Shown here: piece after piece, positions 34,293 to 42,343 of the stretch
How positions within the stretch are numbered: position 1 is the first letter of the stretch
How the letters are laid out: each line of letters begins with the position of its first letter
Assembly: GCA_932182025.1 (NCBI GenBank)
Contig: CAKNXK010000023.1
Coordinates: 194,126 to 258,125, forward strand
Length of the DNA stretch: 64,000 bases
Direction: 5' to 3'
Source: an uncultured Candidatus Melainabacteria bacterium
Lineage (GTDB): Bacteria; Cyanobacteriota; Vampirovibrionia; Gastranaerophilales; Gastranaerophilaceae
Notes under the pieces: model-generated
The model's database searches: none
Seen by the model: only the letters and a program-made list of their open reading frames with translations
Told to the model about the DNA's origin: nothing
Program-made: the position numbers and the translations under genes

Positions 34293-34312
34293 TGGACACA
34301 AAATGGACATGA
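34293..34312 (+). repeat. 20-bp repeat, right copy
   Basis: TGGACACAAAATGGACATGA, identical to 31496-31515 and in the same orientation, 42 bases inside the right attachment repeat. Confidence 0.7.
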
Positions 34313-34326
34313 GTAATTTAAGCATT

Positions 34327-34351
34327 AAAAAAGAGGGTCTGAAACCCTCTT
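34327..34351 (-). terminator. Terminator of tRNA-Gly
   Basis: Minus strand: AAGAGGGT-TTCAG-ACCCTCTT followed by TTTT, starting 4 bases after the tRNA 3' end. It is supplied by the element and replaces the original terminator now at 31335-31359. Confidence 0.75.
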
Positions 34352-34354
34352 AAA

Positions 34355-34400
34355 ATGGAGCGGAAGACGAGACTCGAACTCGCGACAGTCTGCTTGGAAG
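34355..34400 (-). repeat. Right attachment repeat within tRNA-Gly
   Basis: 46 bases identical to 31364-31409; here part of the intact tRNA. Confidence 0.92.
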
Positions 34401-34431
34401 GCAGATACTCTACCAACTGAGCTACTTCCGC
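34356..34431 (-). tRNA. tRNA-Gly (anticodon UCC)
   Basis: A 76-nt cloverleaf on the minus strand: acceptor GCGGAAG / CTTCCGC, D-arm GCTCAGTTGGTAGAGT, anticodon stem-loop TCTGC-CTTCCAA-GCAGA giving TCC, T-arm CGAG-TTCGAGT-CTCG, discriminator U and encoded CCA. It reads glycine GGA/GGG codons. Its 3' part is the integration site of the neighbouring element. Confidence 0.95.
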
Positions 34432-34543
34432 AACTCACAAAATAATTCTACGATAAACAAAAAATTTTTTCAATACCTGTACTGCGCAAAAAATAATTTT
34501 AGACGGTTTATCTTATAATATAGAAAAAAGGTAAAAATTTTTT

Positions 34544-35086
34544 ATGAAAATAAATAATAATCAAAGTCCGAATTTTGGATATTGTAAAATCCAGAGATCT
34601 GCCTATCCGGTATTAGAAAAACTACCTGAAAGACATATTACAGAATTATTTGAACAAGCTTCCAGAATTGATAAAACAAAGTATTGGGATTTATGGCTTG
34701 CAGGAAGAAAAAATCCCTCTAATAATGAGCCGCAATTCTTTATGAAATTTATTAATAAAGAAAATGTTAATGATAATAGTTTCTGCGGAGATATTACACC
34801 TTTGCGTGTCGATAAGTCTATTGTTTCTGTAAAAGCAATGGGAAAAAATAATCCAAACAGTATTCTGTTAATTCCTCTTGCATTTTCCAGCCCCAAAAGA
34901 GCAAAAGAAGTCTACGAACAATTATCAAAACCTCAGCCTCAATCCAACATAGACCGCATGGCAAGAGCAGTAGATTTTATTAAAATACTGGAAGAATCCT
35001 TTAGCCTTGAAGATACACGAAAAGAAAAAAATTTTTTAAGTTCTTTTTGCAAAAAAATATTATCTTTTTTAGGATTACAAAAATAA
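34544..35086 (+). CDS. Unknown protein with N-terminal NFG peptide, 180 aa
   Basis: A soluble protein beginning MKINNNQSPNFGYCKIQRSA; the SPNFG start resembles the FG/SFKG peptides of three other proteins in the window. The middle part has WDLWLAGRKN and MKFINKENV, and the C-terminus ends in a basic, hydrophobic helix (FLSSFCKKILSFLGLQK). No family recognised. A TATAAT box at 34516-34521 and the AAAAAGG before ATG suggest a single-gene unit. The gene ends immediately before the flgL terminator hairpin. Confidence 0.7.
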   Translation: MKINNNQSPNFGYCKIQRSAYPVLEKLPERHITELFEQASRIDKTKYWDLWLAGRKNPSNNEPQFFMKFINKENVNDNSFCGDITPLRVDKSIVSVKAMGKNNPNSILLIPLAFSSPKRAKEVYEQLSKPQPQSNIDRMARAVDFIKILEESFSLEDTRKEKNFLSSFCKKILSFLGLQK

Positions 35087-35105
35087 AAGGGCGCAAAGCA
35101 CCCTT
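35087..35105 (-). terminator. Terminator of the flagellar operon
   Basis: AAGGGCGC-AAA-GCACCCTT stem (one mismatch); on the minus strand it is followed by TTTTATTTTTG. It lies 37 bases past the flgL stop. Confidence 0.6.
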
Positions 35106-35142
35106 AAAAATGGTAAGTATATTAAAATTGTAGACTAAATTT

Positions 35143-36243
35143 TTATAGATAATTCAACAAACTCATATTCATTGAAGAAGCAGTTACCTGCAAGCTTGCC
35201 TGATATGCATACTGTGCTTGAAGCCAGTTTGTAACGGCAGTAGCATAATCAACACTGTTAATATTTGATAAATAATTTGTCAAACTATCACTATTTGTTC
35301 CCAGTGTAGATTCTGTCATTTCAAGACGATTTGCAACTCCGCCAAATTTTGTTTGCTCGTTTGAAATAGTATTCAATGAATCAGAAAACATATCTAATGT
35401 AGAGCGCATAGTATTAAACGCTTCTGTACGTTCTGCATCGGTTGGAGCATCAAGCGCCGCTTGAATAGAGTTACTAAGAACTCTCAATGCACCCATAACA
35501 CCATCATATTCTTCCGGAGCACCATCTGTTAAATCTGCAATATCTCCGGTGTATTCTGCACCATTTTCGTATTTATACACGGTATTTCCGTCTGCATCAG
35601 TTGATTCCAAAACCCTTTTACCGTCTTTATCTGTATAAACCCCATTTCCAGGCTCAACTGCTGATTTATAATACCCAAAAACCTTATCACCTGTTGTATT
35701 AATAATTTCAAAAACACCATCCGCAACTTCAGTTTGTCTTATATAATCAGGATTACTATTAGGAGTACCATAATAAATAATATCACCGTTTTCAGCAATC
35801 TCAAAAGGAATGGTTTTGGTGTTAGCACCCGCAAAAATATAGTTATCATTATACTCGGTATTAGCAAGATCCACCATTGTTTTTGTAATTTCATCAATTT
35901 CAACTTTTAATGCTTTTAAAGAATTTTCATTGTAAGTCTGGTTATTAGCCTGAATAGCTTTATCCCAAGCCTGTGATAAATAACCTGATGCCAAATCCAT
36001 CAAATCACCAAGAGCTGACAATTCAGCAGATGCCATACCTACATTAGTCTCAAATGTTTCAATTTGACCAAGCTGACGATTAGTATTCAGAACATTAACC
36101 GCACCAATAGGATCATCTGTAAGATGATTAATCTTAGATGATGAGCTCAACTGCTCAATAGCTTTATTATAATTAGCCATGTTTCTGCGCATGTCTGTTA
36201 ATAGTAAATCATATCTTGACGCTGATGTAATTCTTTGTACCAT
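35143..36243 (-). CDS. flgL: Flagellar hook-associated protein 3 (hook-filament junction)
   Basis: A 366-residue flagellin-like protein that joins FlgK to the filament. N-terminal MVQRITSASRYDLLLTDMRR and KAIEQLSSSSKINHLTDDPI form the conserved D0/D1 helices with the SSG-KI-x-DDP-like signature, and the C-terminus (DYATAVTNWLQAQYAYQASL, QVTASSMNMSLLNYL) is the partner helix. The central domain (GAEYTGDIADLTDGAPEEYD region) is variable. It follows flgK by 3 bases with a GGAAGGT ribosome site and is the last gene of the operon. Confidence 0.92.
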   Translation of the reverse strand: MVQRITSASRYDLLLTDMRRNMANYNKAIEQLSSSSKINHLTDDPIGAVNVLNTNRQLGQIETFETNVGMASAELSALGDLMDLASGYLSQAWDKAIQANNQTYNENSLKALKVEIDEITKTMVDLANTEYNDNYIFAGANTKTIPFEIAENGDIIYYGTPNSNPDYIRQTEVADGVFEIINTTGDKVFGYYKSAVEPGNGVYTDKDGKRVLESTDADGNTVYKYENGAEYTGDIADLTDGAPEEYDGVMGALRVLSNSIQAALDAPTDAERTEAFNTMRSTLDMFSDSLNTISNEQTKFGGVANRLEMTESTLGTNSDSLTNYLSNINSVDYATAVTNWLQAQYAYQASLQVTASSMNMSLLNYL

Positions 36244-36246
36244 AAA

Positions 36247-37845
36247 TTACCTTCCTAAAGTCATTAAAGTATCTAAACATGTATTACAAGTATTAAATAC
36301 TTGTGCAGCAGCTGCATAAGCTGTCTGATATTTAACCAAATCTACTAGCTCTTCATTCAAATCCACATTTGTTGCACTCTTTAACTGATTATAAATAGAA
36401 TCTACTAGACCTTCCTGTGTATCATAAAGAGTTTGTATATTAGTCCCTGTTGCGGCAATCTTACCTAGCATAGATGTATAGTAATCTTCTATAGACATGC
36501 CATTTAAAGAATCTAATTTTTGAGCTCTTGTTTCAATCATTGCAGTAACATTCTGTGCGTTACCAACAGCATTCTCATCAAAGTTTTCACCATCACCAAA
36601 GAATGCACAAGCCAAATTCCAAATCCCCTCATCGGTCAACAAATCCGGATTAATGGAAATATTACCGGCAGTAACAGTTCCGTCTGCTCCGCCAACAAAA
36701 ATAAGGTTATTTTCATTGGTTGCCATTAATTTCCCGGTATCATCCGGATTTATACAATACGCACCCTCACGGGTATTCAATCCGTTGAATACATCCGCAA
36801 TAGCTTGAGAAAGTTTATTCAAATATTCTGTTGCCTTACCTGCATTCATACCATCTACATCAGCATTTGCACCATGTAAAAGCCCGCCTAATGCACCGCC
36901 GGTAATAATATCATTGGCAAAACCAATATTTATATCGCCTTTAATACTTACAATTGCAGGATATTTATAACTTCCATCTTCATTATAAAAATCATCAGGA
37001 AGATCTATACCATTATCTTTGCAGTATGCTTCATAATCAGCAGCTGTTTGCAGTTCTAATTCTCCTACAACAGTAGCGCCCTTAACCATTGGTGTACCAT
37101 TTACATAAAGGTTAACGGATCCGTTTGGATGTTCTTTAATACTAATATCTGCATACTGAGCAATATCATTTAATATTAAATCTCTTTTATCCAAAAGGTT
37201 ATTTGCTTCTAAAGTTCCTGTTTGCGTGCATTGCAAAGCTTTATTAACTTCTGCAAGCTCTGTTAACTTATCATTAAAAGCCTTATAATGAACCCAAATT
37301 TGAGAGTTTTCCAAAGCTTCCTGACTTGTTCCATCACCTAGAACTTTATTTGTTAATTCACCTAATTGCTGGTTCTTAGCATTCAAATTTGATACAAGGG
37401 TTTTCGCAGTTTCAATAAAATTAATTCTTGCAGTTGAACTTGCAGGATATTCATGAAGATTGTTTAAAGCTTTGTAGAAATCGGATAACGCACCGGTAAT
37501 ACCTTTTCCGTCCATATCATTAAATATGTCTGCTAATTCACCTAAATTATTTAATTGTGCACCGTACTCATTAAGTTTTGAAAGTTGGTCACGATAATAA
37601 TTATTCAAAAATTCATCATTATATCTTTGAACATTAGCAATCATAACCCCGCCATTAGCACGAATTTGAGCCTGAACGTTATTGCCGATAACGCCCGCAA
37701 TATTTCTTGTTGCAAAATTAACTCTTTGCTTATGATATCCTTCAGTATTCATATTGGCGACGTTGTGCGAAACAACACTGATAGCTGACTCGTGCGAAGT
37801 CAGTGAACCTGCTGCAATATTCAATGATGAAAATAAGCTGACCAT
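36247..37845 (-). CDS. flgK: Flagellar hook-associated protein 1
   Basis: 532 residues. N-terminal LNIAAGSLTSHESAISVVSH then NVANMNTEGYHKQRV is the axial-protein rod signature with the ANxNTxGY core. The C-terminus (LNEELVDLVKYQTAYAAAAQ, VFNTCNTCLDTLMTLGR) is the conserved FlgK end helix. It forms the first junction layer on the hook. ATG has GAGGT 4 bases upstream. It lies just upstream of flgL and 57 bases downstream of flgN, its export chaperone. Confidence 0.93.
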   Translation of the reverse strand: MVSLFSSLNIAAGSLTSHESAISVVSHNVANMNTEGYHKQRVNFATRNIAGVIGNNVQAQIRANGGVMIANVQRYNDEFLNNYYRDQLSKLNEYGAQLNNLGELADIFNDMDGKGITGALSDFYKALNNLHEYPASSTARINFIETAKTLVSNLNAKNQQLGELTNKVLGDGTSQEALENSQIWVHYKAFNDKLTELAEVNKALQCTQTGTLEANNLLDKRDLILNDIAQYADISIKEHPNGSVNLYVNGTPMVKGATVVGELELQTAADYEAYCKDNGIDLPDDFYNEDGSYKYPAIVSIKGDINIGFANDIITGGALGGLLHGANADVDGMNAGKATEYLNKLSQAIADVFNGLNTREGAYCINPDDTGKLMATNENNLIFVGGADGTVTAGNISINPDLLTDEGIWNLACAFFGDGENFDENAVGNAQNVTAMIETRAQKLDSLNGMSIEDYYTSMLGKIAATGTNIQTLYDTQEGLVDSIYNQLKSATNVDLNEELVDLVKYQTAYAAAAQVFNTCNTCLDTLMTLGR

Positions 37846-37901
37846 GTTTACCTCATTACTTTAAGCTCGTAGCTTCTATTCGGGCTAAATTACATTTACC
37901 C

Positions 37902-38396
37902 CTATATTTCTTCGTTCACGGTCCACATATCATAGTCCCGTGTGTCTGTTTTGCCTGCTCCGTTATAGATACTTCCTTGAGGAGCGAACGCATCAACAAT
38001 CGTTTCCAACATCTTGTCGGTAATTATGATGCCATGTTTTATTAGTTCCACATTCTGATTATTTAGTAACACTAAATCCTTAGAAATGTTACAAATCTTA
38101 TCCTTTCTTAACATTAAAGGCTCTTTATAATCAGGTTCGGTTTCCTCTGCTAGCTCAATAAACTGTGACATTGTAGCATCTTCATTTATAAGCTCGGCTG
38201 ATGCACTTTTTCTTGAATTATTCAACTTAACAATTGTATTGTTTAGAGCAAGAATTTTATTATCAAGCACACCAAGGTCATCAGATTTTGCTTTTATAAG
38301 AAGTTCTTTTTTCTCTTCAAACAAGACCTTGAGTTTTTCGTATGCATCGATTTCTTTATCGAGGATTTTTATTAAGTTTTTAAACTTGTCTTTCAT
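37902..38396 (-). CDS. flgN: FlgN-like flagellar export chaperone
   Basis: A 164-residue, largely coiled-coil protein (LIKILDKEIDAYEKLKVLFE, EKKELLIKAKSDDLGVLDNK) with the helical hairpin expected of FlgN, which keeps FlgK and FlgL soluble and guides them to the export gate. Sequence conservation in this family is weak, so the call rests on size, helices and its place directly before flgK-flgL. The last ~30 residues (FAPQGSIYNGAGKTDTR) look disordered. Its ATG overlaps the flgH stop by one base. Confidence 0.75.
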   Translation of the reverse strand: MKDKFKNLIKILDKEIDAYEKLKVLFEEKKELLIKAKSDDLGVLDNKILALNNTIVKLNNSRKSASAELINEDATMSQFIELAEETEPDYKEPLMLRKDKICNISKDLVLLNNQNVELIKHGIIITDKMLETIVDAFAPQGSIYNGAGKTDTRDYDMWTVNEEI

Positions 38397-39004
38397 TAGA
38401 ATAGATACCTGATAAATCTGTTGAATATACCTTCGTTTTGGCTTCTTGAGATTGAACCTCTGCCTGATAGTGCAAATTGTAGGTTAGAAACATTGTATGA
38501 ATAAACTTCACCGTTAACGTTCAACCAACGCGGATCAACAACGCCAGTTACAATAAAGTCCATTCTCTCGTTACCGTTAACAATAGTTTTCTTACCTTGA
38601 ATAGAAATATTGCCGTTTGGAAGCTGCGAAACAACCTGACAAGCTATTCTGTCGCCTAACTGCATTGCACGAGAGCCTGTAGCCGAATTTGAAACCTCGT
38701 TTGTTCCGCCATAACCGTTAGAATCTTTTACTGAAAGTCCAAACCATTTGTTTACAAATGTTGTGAATGTATCAGTTGTATTTGACTCTTTAGCGGATGA
38801 ATATGACAAATTGTCATTCATGGAAATATTTTCACTCATAACAATTGAAACCAAATCACCAATCTGGCGAGCCTGAACACCGCCAAACAAAGAACGTGGA
38901 GTCCCTTGATAATGCTGTGTTGCACCAAGAGTAAACAGAGATTCTGCATTAACAGAGATAACTGTTGTCATTAATATTAAAAATGTTATTAAAAACTTTT
39001 TCAC
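38396..39004 (-). CDS. flgH: Flagellar L-ring protein FlgH without a lipobox
   Basis: FlgH forms the outer-membrane L ring of Gram-negative flagella. GTG at 39004 (AGGGGGGAT ribosome site) gives a 202-residue protein with a signal peptide, (M)KKFLITFLILMTTVISVNA. The family core is present: RQIGDLVSIVMSENISMNDN, RAMQLGDRIACQVVSQLPNG, GNISIQGKKTIVNGNERMDF, SGRGSISRSQNEG. Typical FlgH is a lipoprotein with a Cys at the cleavage site; here cleavage after VNA leaves Glu-Ser, with no Cys. A longer start at 39055 does not restore one. Confidence 0.9.
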   Translation of the reverse strand: MKKFLITFLILMTTVISVNAESLFTLGATQHYQGTPRSLFGGVQARQIGDLVSIVMSENISMNDNLSYSSAKESNTTDTFTTFVNKWFGLSVKDSNGYGGTNEVSNSATGSRAMQLGDRIACQVVSQLPNGNISIQGKKTIVNGNERMDFIVTGVVDPRWLNVNGEVYSYNVSNLQFALSGRGSISRSQNEGIFNRFIRYLF

Positions 39005-39067
39005 CTTATCCCCCCTACTTTGAATGTGGAAAGGGAAATACAATCTGAATTTCATTTACCCTCCCCC

Positions 39068-39337
39068 TTAGCAAAGAAACTCTGCTATTACACTTCTACC
39101 GTACATTAATCCATACTTAATGTCATCATCCGAAATATTGAATTCACCAACAAATTCAGCGTTTTTTCTGATATCAGCAACGTCAACTCTATCTAGCAAA
39201 CCTTTTGGAGCAGATACAGTTGTTCTTTCTTCAACTTGCGGTTCTGCTTCAGGCTTAGCTAAATGTGCATTGCTTTTCAGTGCATTAACTGCTGAAAATC
39301 TTTGTACGTTATTACTTTGTCCTATTGATGAAATCAT
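39068..39337 (-). CDS. Small protein in flagellar operon (unassigned; FlgM position)
   Basis: 89 residues, between flgJ and flgH. Nothing clearly matches a family. The N-terminal 45 residues look disordered (KPEAEPQVEERTTVSAPKG); the C-terminal part (RVDVADIRKNAEFVGEFNIS, DDDIKYGLMYGRSVIAEFL) is probably two helices. Anti-sigma factor FlgM is often encoded near flgN, has a disordered N-terminus and helical C-terminus, and is about this size, so a diverged FlgM is one possibility. The evidence is positional only. Confidence 0.6.
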   Translation of the reverse strand: MISSIGQSNNVQRFSAVNALKSNAHLAKPEAEPQVEERTTVSAPKGLLDRVDVADIRKNAEFVGEFNISDDDIKYGLMYGRSVIAEFLC

Positions 39338-39344
39338 TTAATCC

Positions 39345-39698
39345 CTAACCCCCTACGTATTTTTCCATTTGTTTATAGATATGACTTGCAAGTCCTATTG
39401 ATGAACGAGGGTTGCTTGCCATATCGTGACCCATTTGTTGATAAACAATTGACTTAAAAGTATCTGTATATTGAGATTCTCCTCCGAAAATACCGCCTTC
39501 ACGGTCAACTGTTTTATCCATTTCGCTAAGCATTTTTGTAATAAATATTGACTCAAATTCTTCTGCAGCTTTTTGTAACTGCTGCTTAGAATTACCTGAT
39601 TCTTTAATTCTGTTATACAAAACCTGATCAGAGTTAACTGTACGAGCATTGTTTAAATCATGTTTAATTAAGTCTAACGTTGGTGTAGAAAAGTCCAC
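39345..39698 (-). CDS. flgJ: Rod-binding protein FlgJ, N-terminal domain only
   Basis: 117 residues matching the FlgJ rod-cap domain: AAEEFESIFITKMLSEMDKT, then GGIFGGESQYTDTFKSIVYQ and SSIGLASHIYKQM. The peptidoglycan-cutting domain that is fused in enterobacterial FlgJ is absent; a separate lytic transglycosylase is encoded at the head of this operon (43165-43713) and may supply that activity. Cytoplasm-exported, acts in the periplasm during rod assembly. Confidence 0.9.
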   Translation of the reverse strand: MDFSTPTLDLIKHDLNNARTVNSDQVLYNRIKESGNSKQQLQKAAEEFESIFITKMLSEMDKTVDREGGIFGGESQYTDTFKSIVYQQMGHDMASNPRSSIGLASHIYKQMEKYVGG

Positions 39699-39709
39699 GA
39701 TAAAACCTC

Positions 39710-40810
39710 CTATATAATAATTAACTCTGCTTGTAAACTACCTGATTTCTTAAGCGCTTGAAGAATTGAAATCAAATCCACAGGAGCAACTCCTATTGAA
39801 TTCAAGGCTCTGATTAAATCATTGAGATTACTATTAGCGGGCATTTCGACCAAACTACCCGGAGCTTTAGAAATTTCTATTTCAGAATTAGAAAATCCCA
39901 TTGTCGCACCATTTGCAAAACTATTAGGCTGAGAAACATCGTTTGTTGTAGAAACAGTAACAGTAATATTTCCGTGAGCAACCGCAGCAGGTAAAAGCTT
40001 AACATCTGCACCGATTACAACAGTTCCTGTTCTTTCATTAACAACGACTTTTGCTTTTTCTAATGTTGGAGAAACTTCCATATTTTCTAATAGAGAAATA
40101 AAAGTTACTCTATCATTTGCAAATCTTGGAGGAATTTTTACTCTTACAGCACTTCCATCAATTGCCTGAGCAGGTGCTAACTGTGAAACTGATTTAGCAA
40201 TTCTTGAAACAAGAGTATAATCAGACTTATCTAAACAAAGAGTAATTGAATCCTCATCCCCGATTTCTGTATAAATATCACGTTCGATAATTGCACCGCC
40301 GGGAATTCTGCCTGATGTTGTGATTGCAGTTCTTGCTGAAGAACCGCCTGCGATTTTATTAATACCGCCAACAGATAAAGGACCTTGAGCAACCGCTACA
40401 GCTTCACCATTTGGAGCTTTAAGAATTGTTTGAACAAGAACACCGCCTTCTAAGCTCTTAGCGTCAGCAATCGCTGAAACTGTTACATCGATTTTATCAC
40501 CGTTTTTAGAAAAAGGAGGAACTGTTGCTGTTACAATAACTGCAGCAGAAGCACCTTTTTGGATATAGTTTTCCTGCTCGATTACTGTACCTAAGTTTCT
40601 TAAAAGCATCTTATTAGTAATCTGGGTTGAACGTGAGTTGTCACCAGTTCCAGGTAAACCAACAACGACACCATAACCAACAAGCTGGTTTTCTCGAACG
40701 CCTTTAATATGGGTAATATCCATAATACGAACTTTTGCTTCTATTGCATTAGCAGGAATAAAAGCTGTCATTGTTATTAATAATAAAAGTGCTAAAAATC
40801 TTTTCATCAT
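39710..40810 (-). CDS. flgI: Flagellar P-ring protein
   Basis: 366 residues, full length for FlgI, with signal peptide MMKRFLALLLLITMTAFIPA (cleavage NAIEA). The conserved stretch VRIMDITHIKGVRENQLVGY, GVVVGLPGTGDNSRSTQITN follows the signal, and later LRALNSIGVAP-like NDLIRALNSIGVAPVDLISI closes the C-terminus. It assembles around the rod in the periplasm with help from FlgA, whose gene overlaps it by 4 bases (ATGA). Presence of FlgI and FlgH indicates a diderm envelope. Confidence 0.95.
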   Translation of the reverse strand: MMKRFLALLLLITMTAFIPANAIEAKVRIMDITHIKGVRENQLVGYGVVVGLPGTGDNSRSTQITNKMLLRNLGTVIEQENYIQKGASAAVIVTATVPPFSKNGDKIDVTVSAIADAKSLEGGVLVQTILKAPNGEAVAVAQGPLSVGGINKIAGGSSARTAITTSGRIPGGAIIERDIYTEIGDEDSITLCLDKSDYTLVSRIAKSVSQLAPAQAIDGSAVRVKIPPRFANDRVTFISLLENMEVSPTLEKAKVVVNERTGTVVIGADVKLLPAAVAHGNITVTVSTTNDVSQPNSFANGATMGFSNSEIEISKAPGSLVEMPANSNLNDLIRALNSIGVAPVDLISILQALKKSGSLQAELIII

Positions 40811-41511
40811 ATACTCACCAAAACCCTATTTTCGCCTATCACTTTCCCTGTGTAAACTCTTTTATAATTTTTGTTTTCGACATTAACATAATCACCTGTC
40901 ATACCGTCTGCAAGAGCAGTTCCGTCGATTGTAATCATTACGGCACCATTAGAAATAAAGAATATTCTAACCGCCATATTTCTTTCAACATCAGGTTTCA
41001 TTTTTACAAAACGTTTGTCGATAATTTCACCCTTTTGAAACGCTTTTTTTGCTGACATTTCTTTAGTAAGAACTTGTTCTGATAAAACATAGTCCATTTT
41101 TTGAGAGACATCTATTCTCTTAACAACTGTTGCTTCTCTTGTAATCGCCTGTTCTCTGTTAATAAAATCAGCTGCCACAAGAACATCTTTATAAACAACC
41201 GTTTGACAAGGTAAATTCAAAGTTCTAACAAAAGCATCATTTACATAAACATCAACTCTCTTGATATCACGAGGGATGATTTTGTCTCCGCCTTGCGTGA
41301 TTTTGTATGTAACTTTGCCGTCAGGTAATTGAATTGAAGCAAACGGAGTTGCAGTGATTTTAACTTCAACATCACCTTTTGCAATTTTTTCATATCCTGC
41401 TTGAAGCTGTTTGGCAACAGACGCTTTAACCTCAGCAGAAGTAACTGTCTGCGCATTAGCACAAACTGCTGTTACTATCATTATTAATGCTGTGGTTAAA
41501 AGTTTTTTCAT
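40807..41511 (-). CDS. flgA: P-ring assembly chaperone FlgA
   Basis: 234 residues, signal peptide MKKLLTTALIMIVTAVCANA. The C-terminal SAF-type domain is recognisable (FQKGEIIDKRFVKMKPDVER, ADGMTGDYVNVENKNYKRVY, TGKVIGENRVLVSI). Acts in the periplasm to promote FlgI ring formation. It overlaps flgI by 4 bases and follows flgG by 9 bases. Confidence 0.9.
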   Translation of the reverse strand: MKKLLTTALIMIVTAVCANAQTVTSAEVKASVAKQLQAGYEKIAKGDVEVKITATPFASIQLPDGKVTYKITQGGDKIIPRDIKRVDVYVNDAFVRTLNLPCQTVVYKDVLVAADFINREQAITREATVVKRIDVSQKMDYVLSEQVLTKEMSAKKAFQKGEIIDKRFVKMKPDVERNMAVRIFFISNGAVMITIDGTALADGMTGDYVNVENKNYKRVYTGKVIGENRVLVSI

Positions 41512-41520
41512 TTATTCCTC

Positions 41521-42306
41521 TTAAGACATGTTATTTGTTATCTGCAAAATATTGCTTGAAGAGTTAATCAATTTTGAGTTAGACTCAAACGCTCTTTCCG
41601 CTTTGATTAGACCTACAAGTTCATCAACGATTTGAACGTTAGAACCCTCTAACATACACTGCTGAATTAACCCCAAACCATTTTGTCCCGGAGTATCTTG
41701 AACAGGGTTGCCTGATGCTTGAGTTTCTTTGTACAAGTTGTGTCCGATTGATAATAAACCTGATGGATTCTGGAACTTAACCAACTGCAAAGAACCAACA
41801 ATTGACTGCTGAGTCTGTCCGGGAAGTGTTACAGAAATATTACCGTCCTGAGTAATAGTGATTTCTGTAGCATCTCTTGGGATTGAAACAGAAGGCTGAA
41901 TTAACAAACCGTCATTTGTACATAATTGACCAAGTGAATCAACCTGCAAACAGCCATCACGGGTATAAGCAAGCGAACCGTCTTCTTTCATTACCTGCAA
42001 GAAACCCTCACCTTCAATTTCGATATCAAGCTGACGTCCTGTAGAAATCGCAATACCTTGAGTAAATACTCTGGTTGTAGCAGCGGTTTTAACCCCGAGC
42101 CCGATTTCTGTACCAACAGGCTGATAAGTACCTTGGTTCATCAAAGCACCGGGAGTTCTTACTGCTTGAGACAATAAATCCTGAAACTCAATTCTTGACT
42201 TTTTAAACCCAGTAGTGTTAACGTTTGCTACGTTGTTTGCAATAACATCAAGATAGTTTTGCTGTGCTATCATACCTGTTGCTGCTGTTGTTAAAGCTCT
42301 TAACAT
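41521..42306 (-). CDS. flgG: Flagellar distal rod protein
   Basis: 261 residues, the standard FlgG length. N-terminal MLRALTTAATGMIAQQNYLD, VIANNVANVNTTGFKKSRIE carries the axial motif ANNVANVNTTGFK; GTEIGLGVKTAATTRVFTQG is FlgG-specific; and the C-terminus (ELVGLIKAERAFESNSKLIN) is the conserved helix. Exported by the flagellar type III system to form the distal rod. Confidence 0.95.
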   Translation of the reverse strand: MLRALTTAATGMIAQQNYLDVIANNVANVNTTGFKKSRIEFQDLLSQAVRTPGALMNQGTYQPVGTEIGLGVKTAATTRVFTQGIAISTGRQLDIEIEGEGFLQVMKEDGSLAYTRDGCLQVDSLGQLCTNDGLLIQPSVSIPRDATEITITQDGNISVTLPGQTQQSIVGSLQLVKFQNPSGLLSIGHNLYKETQASGNPVQDTPGQNGLGLIQQCMLEGSNVQIVDELVGLIKAERAFESNSKLINSSSNILQITNNMS

Positions 42307-42343
42307 TTTATTTCCTCTCCAAGTTTGGTTTTAATTCTTTTTA

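Larger units (their letters stand above)
31364..34400. mobile_element. Small integrated element in tRNA-Gly, no integrase gene
   Basis: It is bounded by a perfect 46-bp direct repeat of the tRNA-Gly 3' part (31364-31409 and 34355-34400). The intact tRNA is reconstituted at the right end, as expected for integration into a tRNA 3' end. About 3 kb, containing a HEPN/Abi-like gene, an HExxH protein gene, two copies of a 20-bp repeat near the ends, and a widespread intergenic hairpin repeat. It has no recombinase, so it would need one in trans or is a remnant. Confidence 0.85.
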
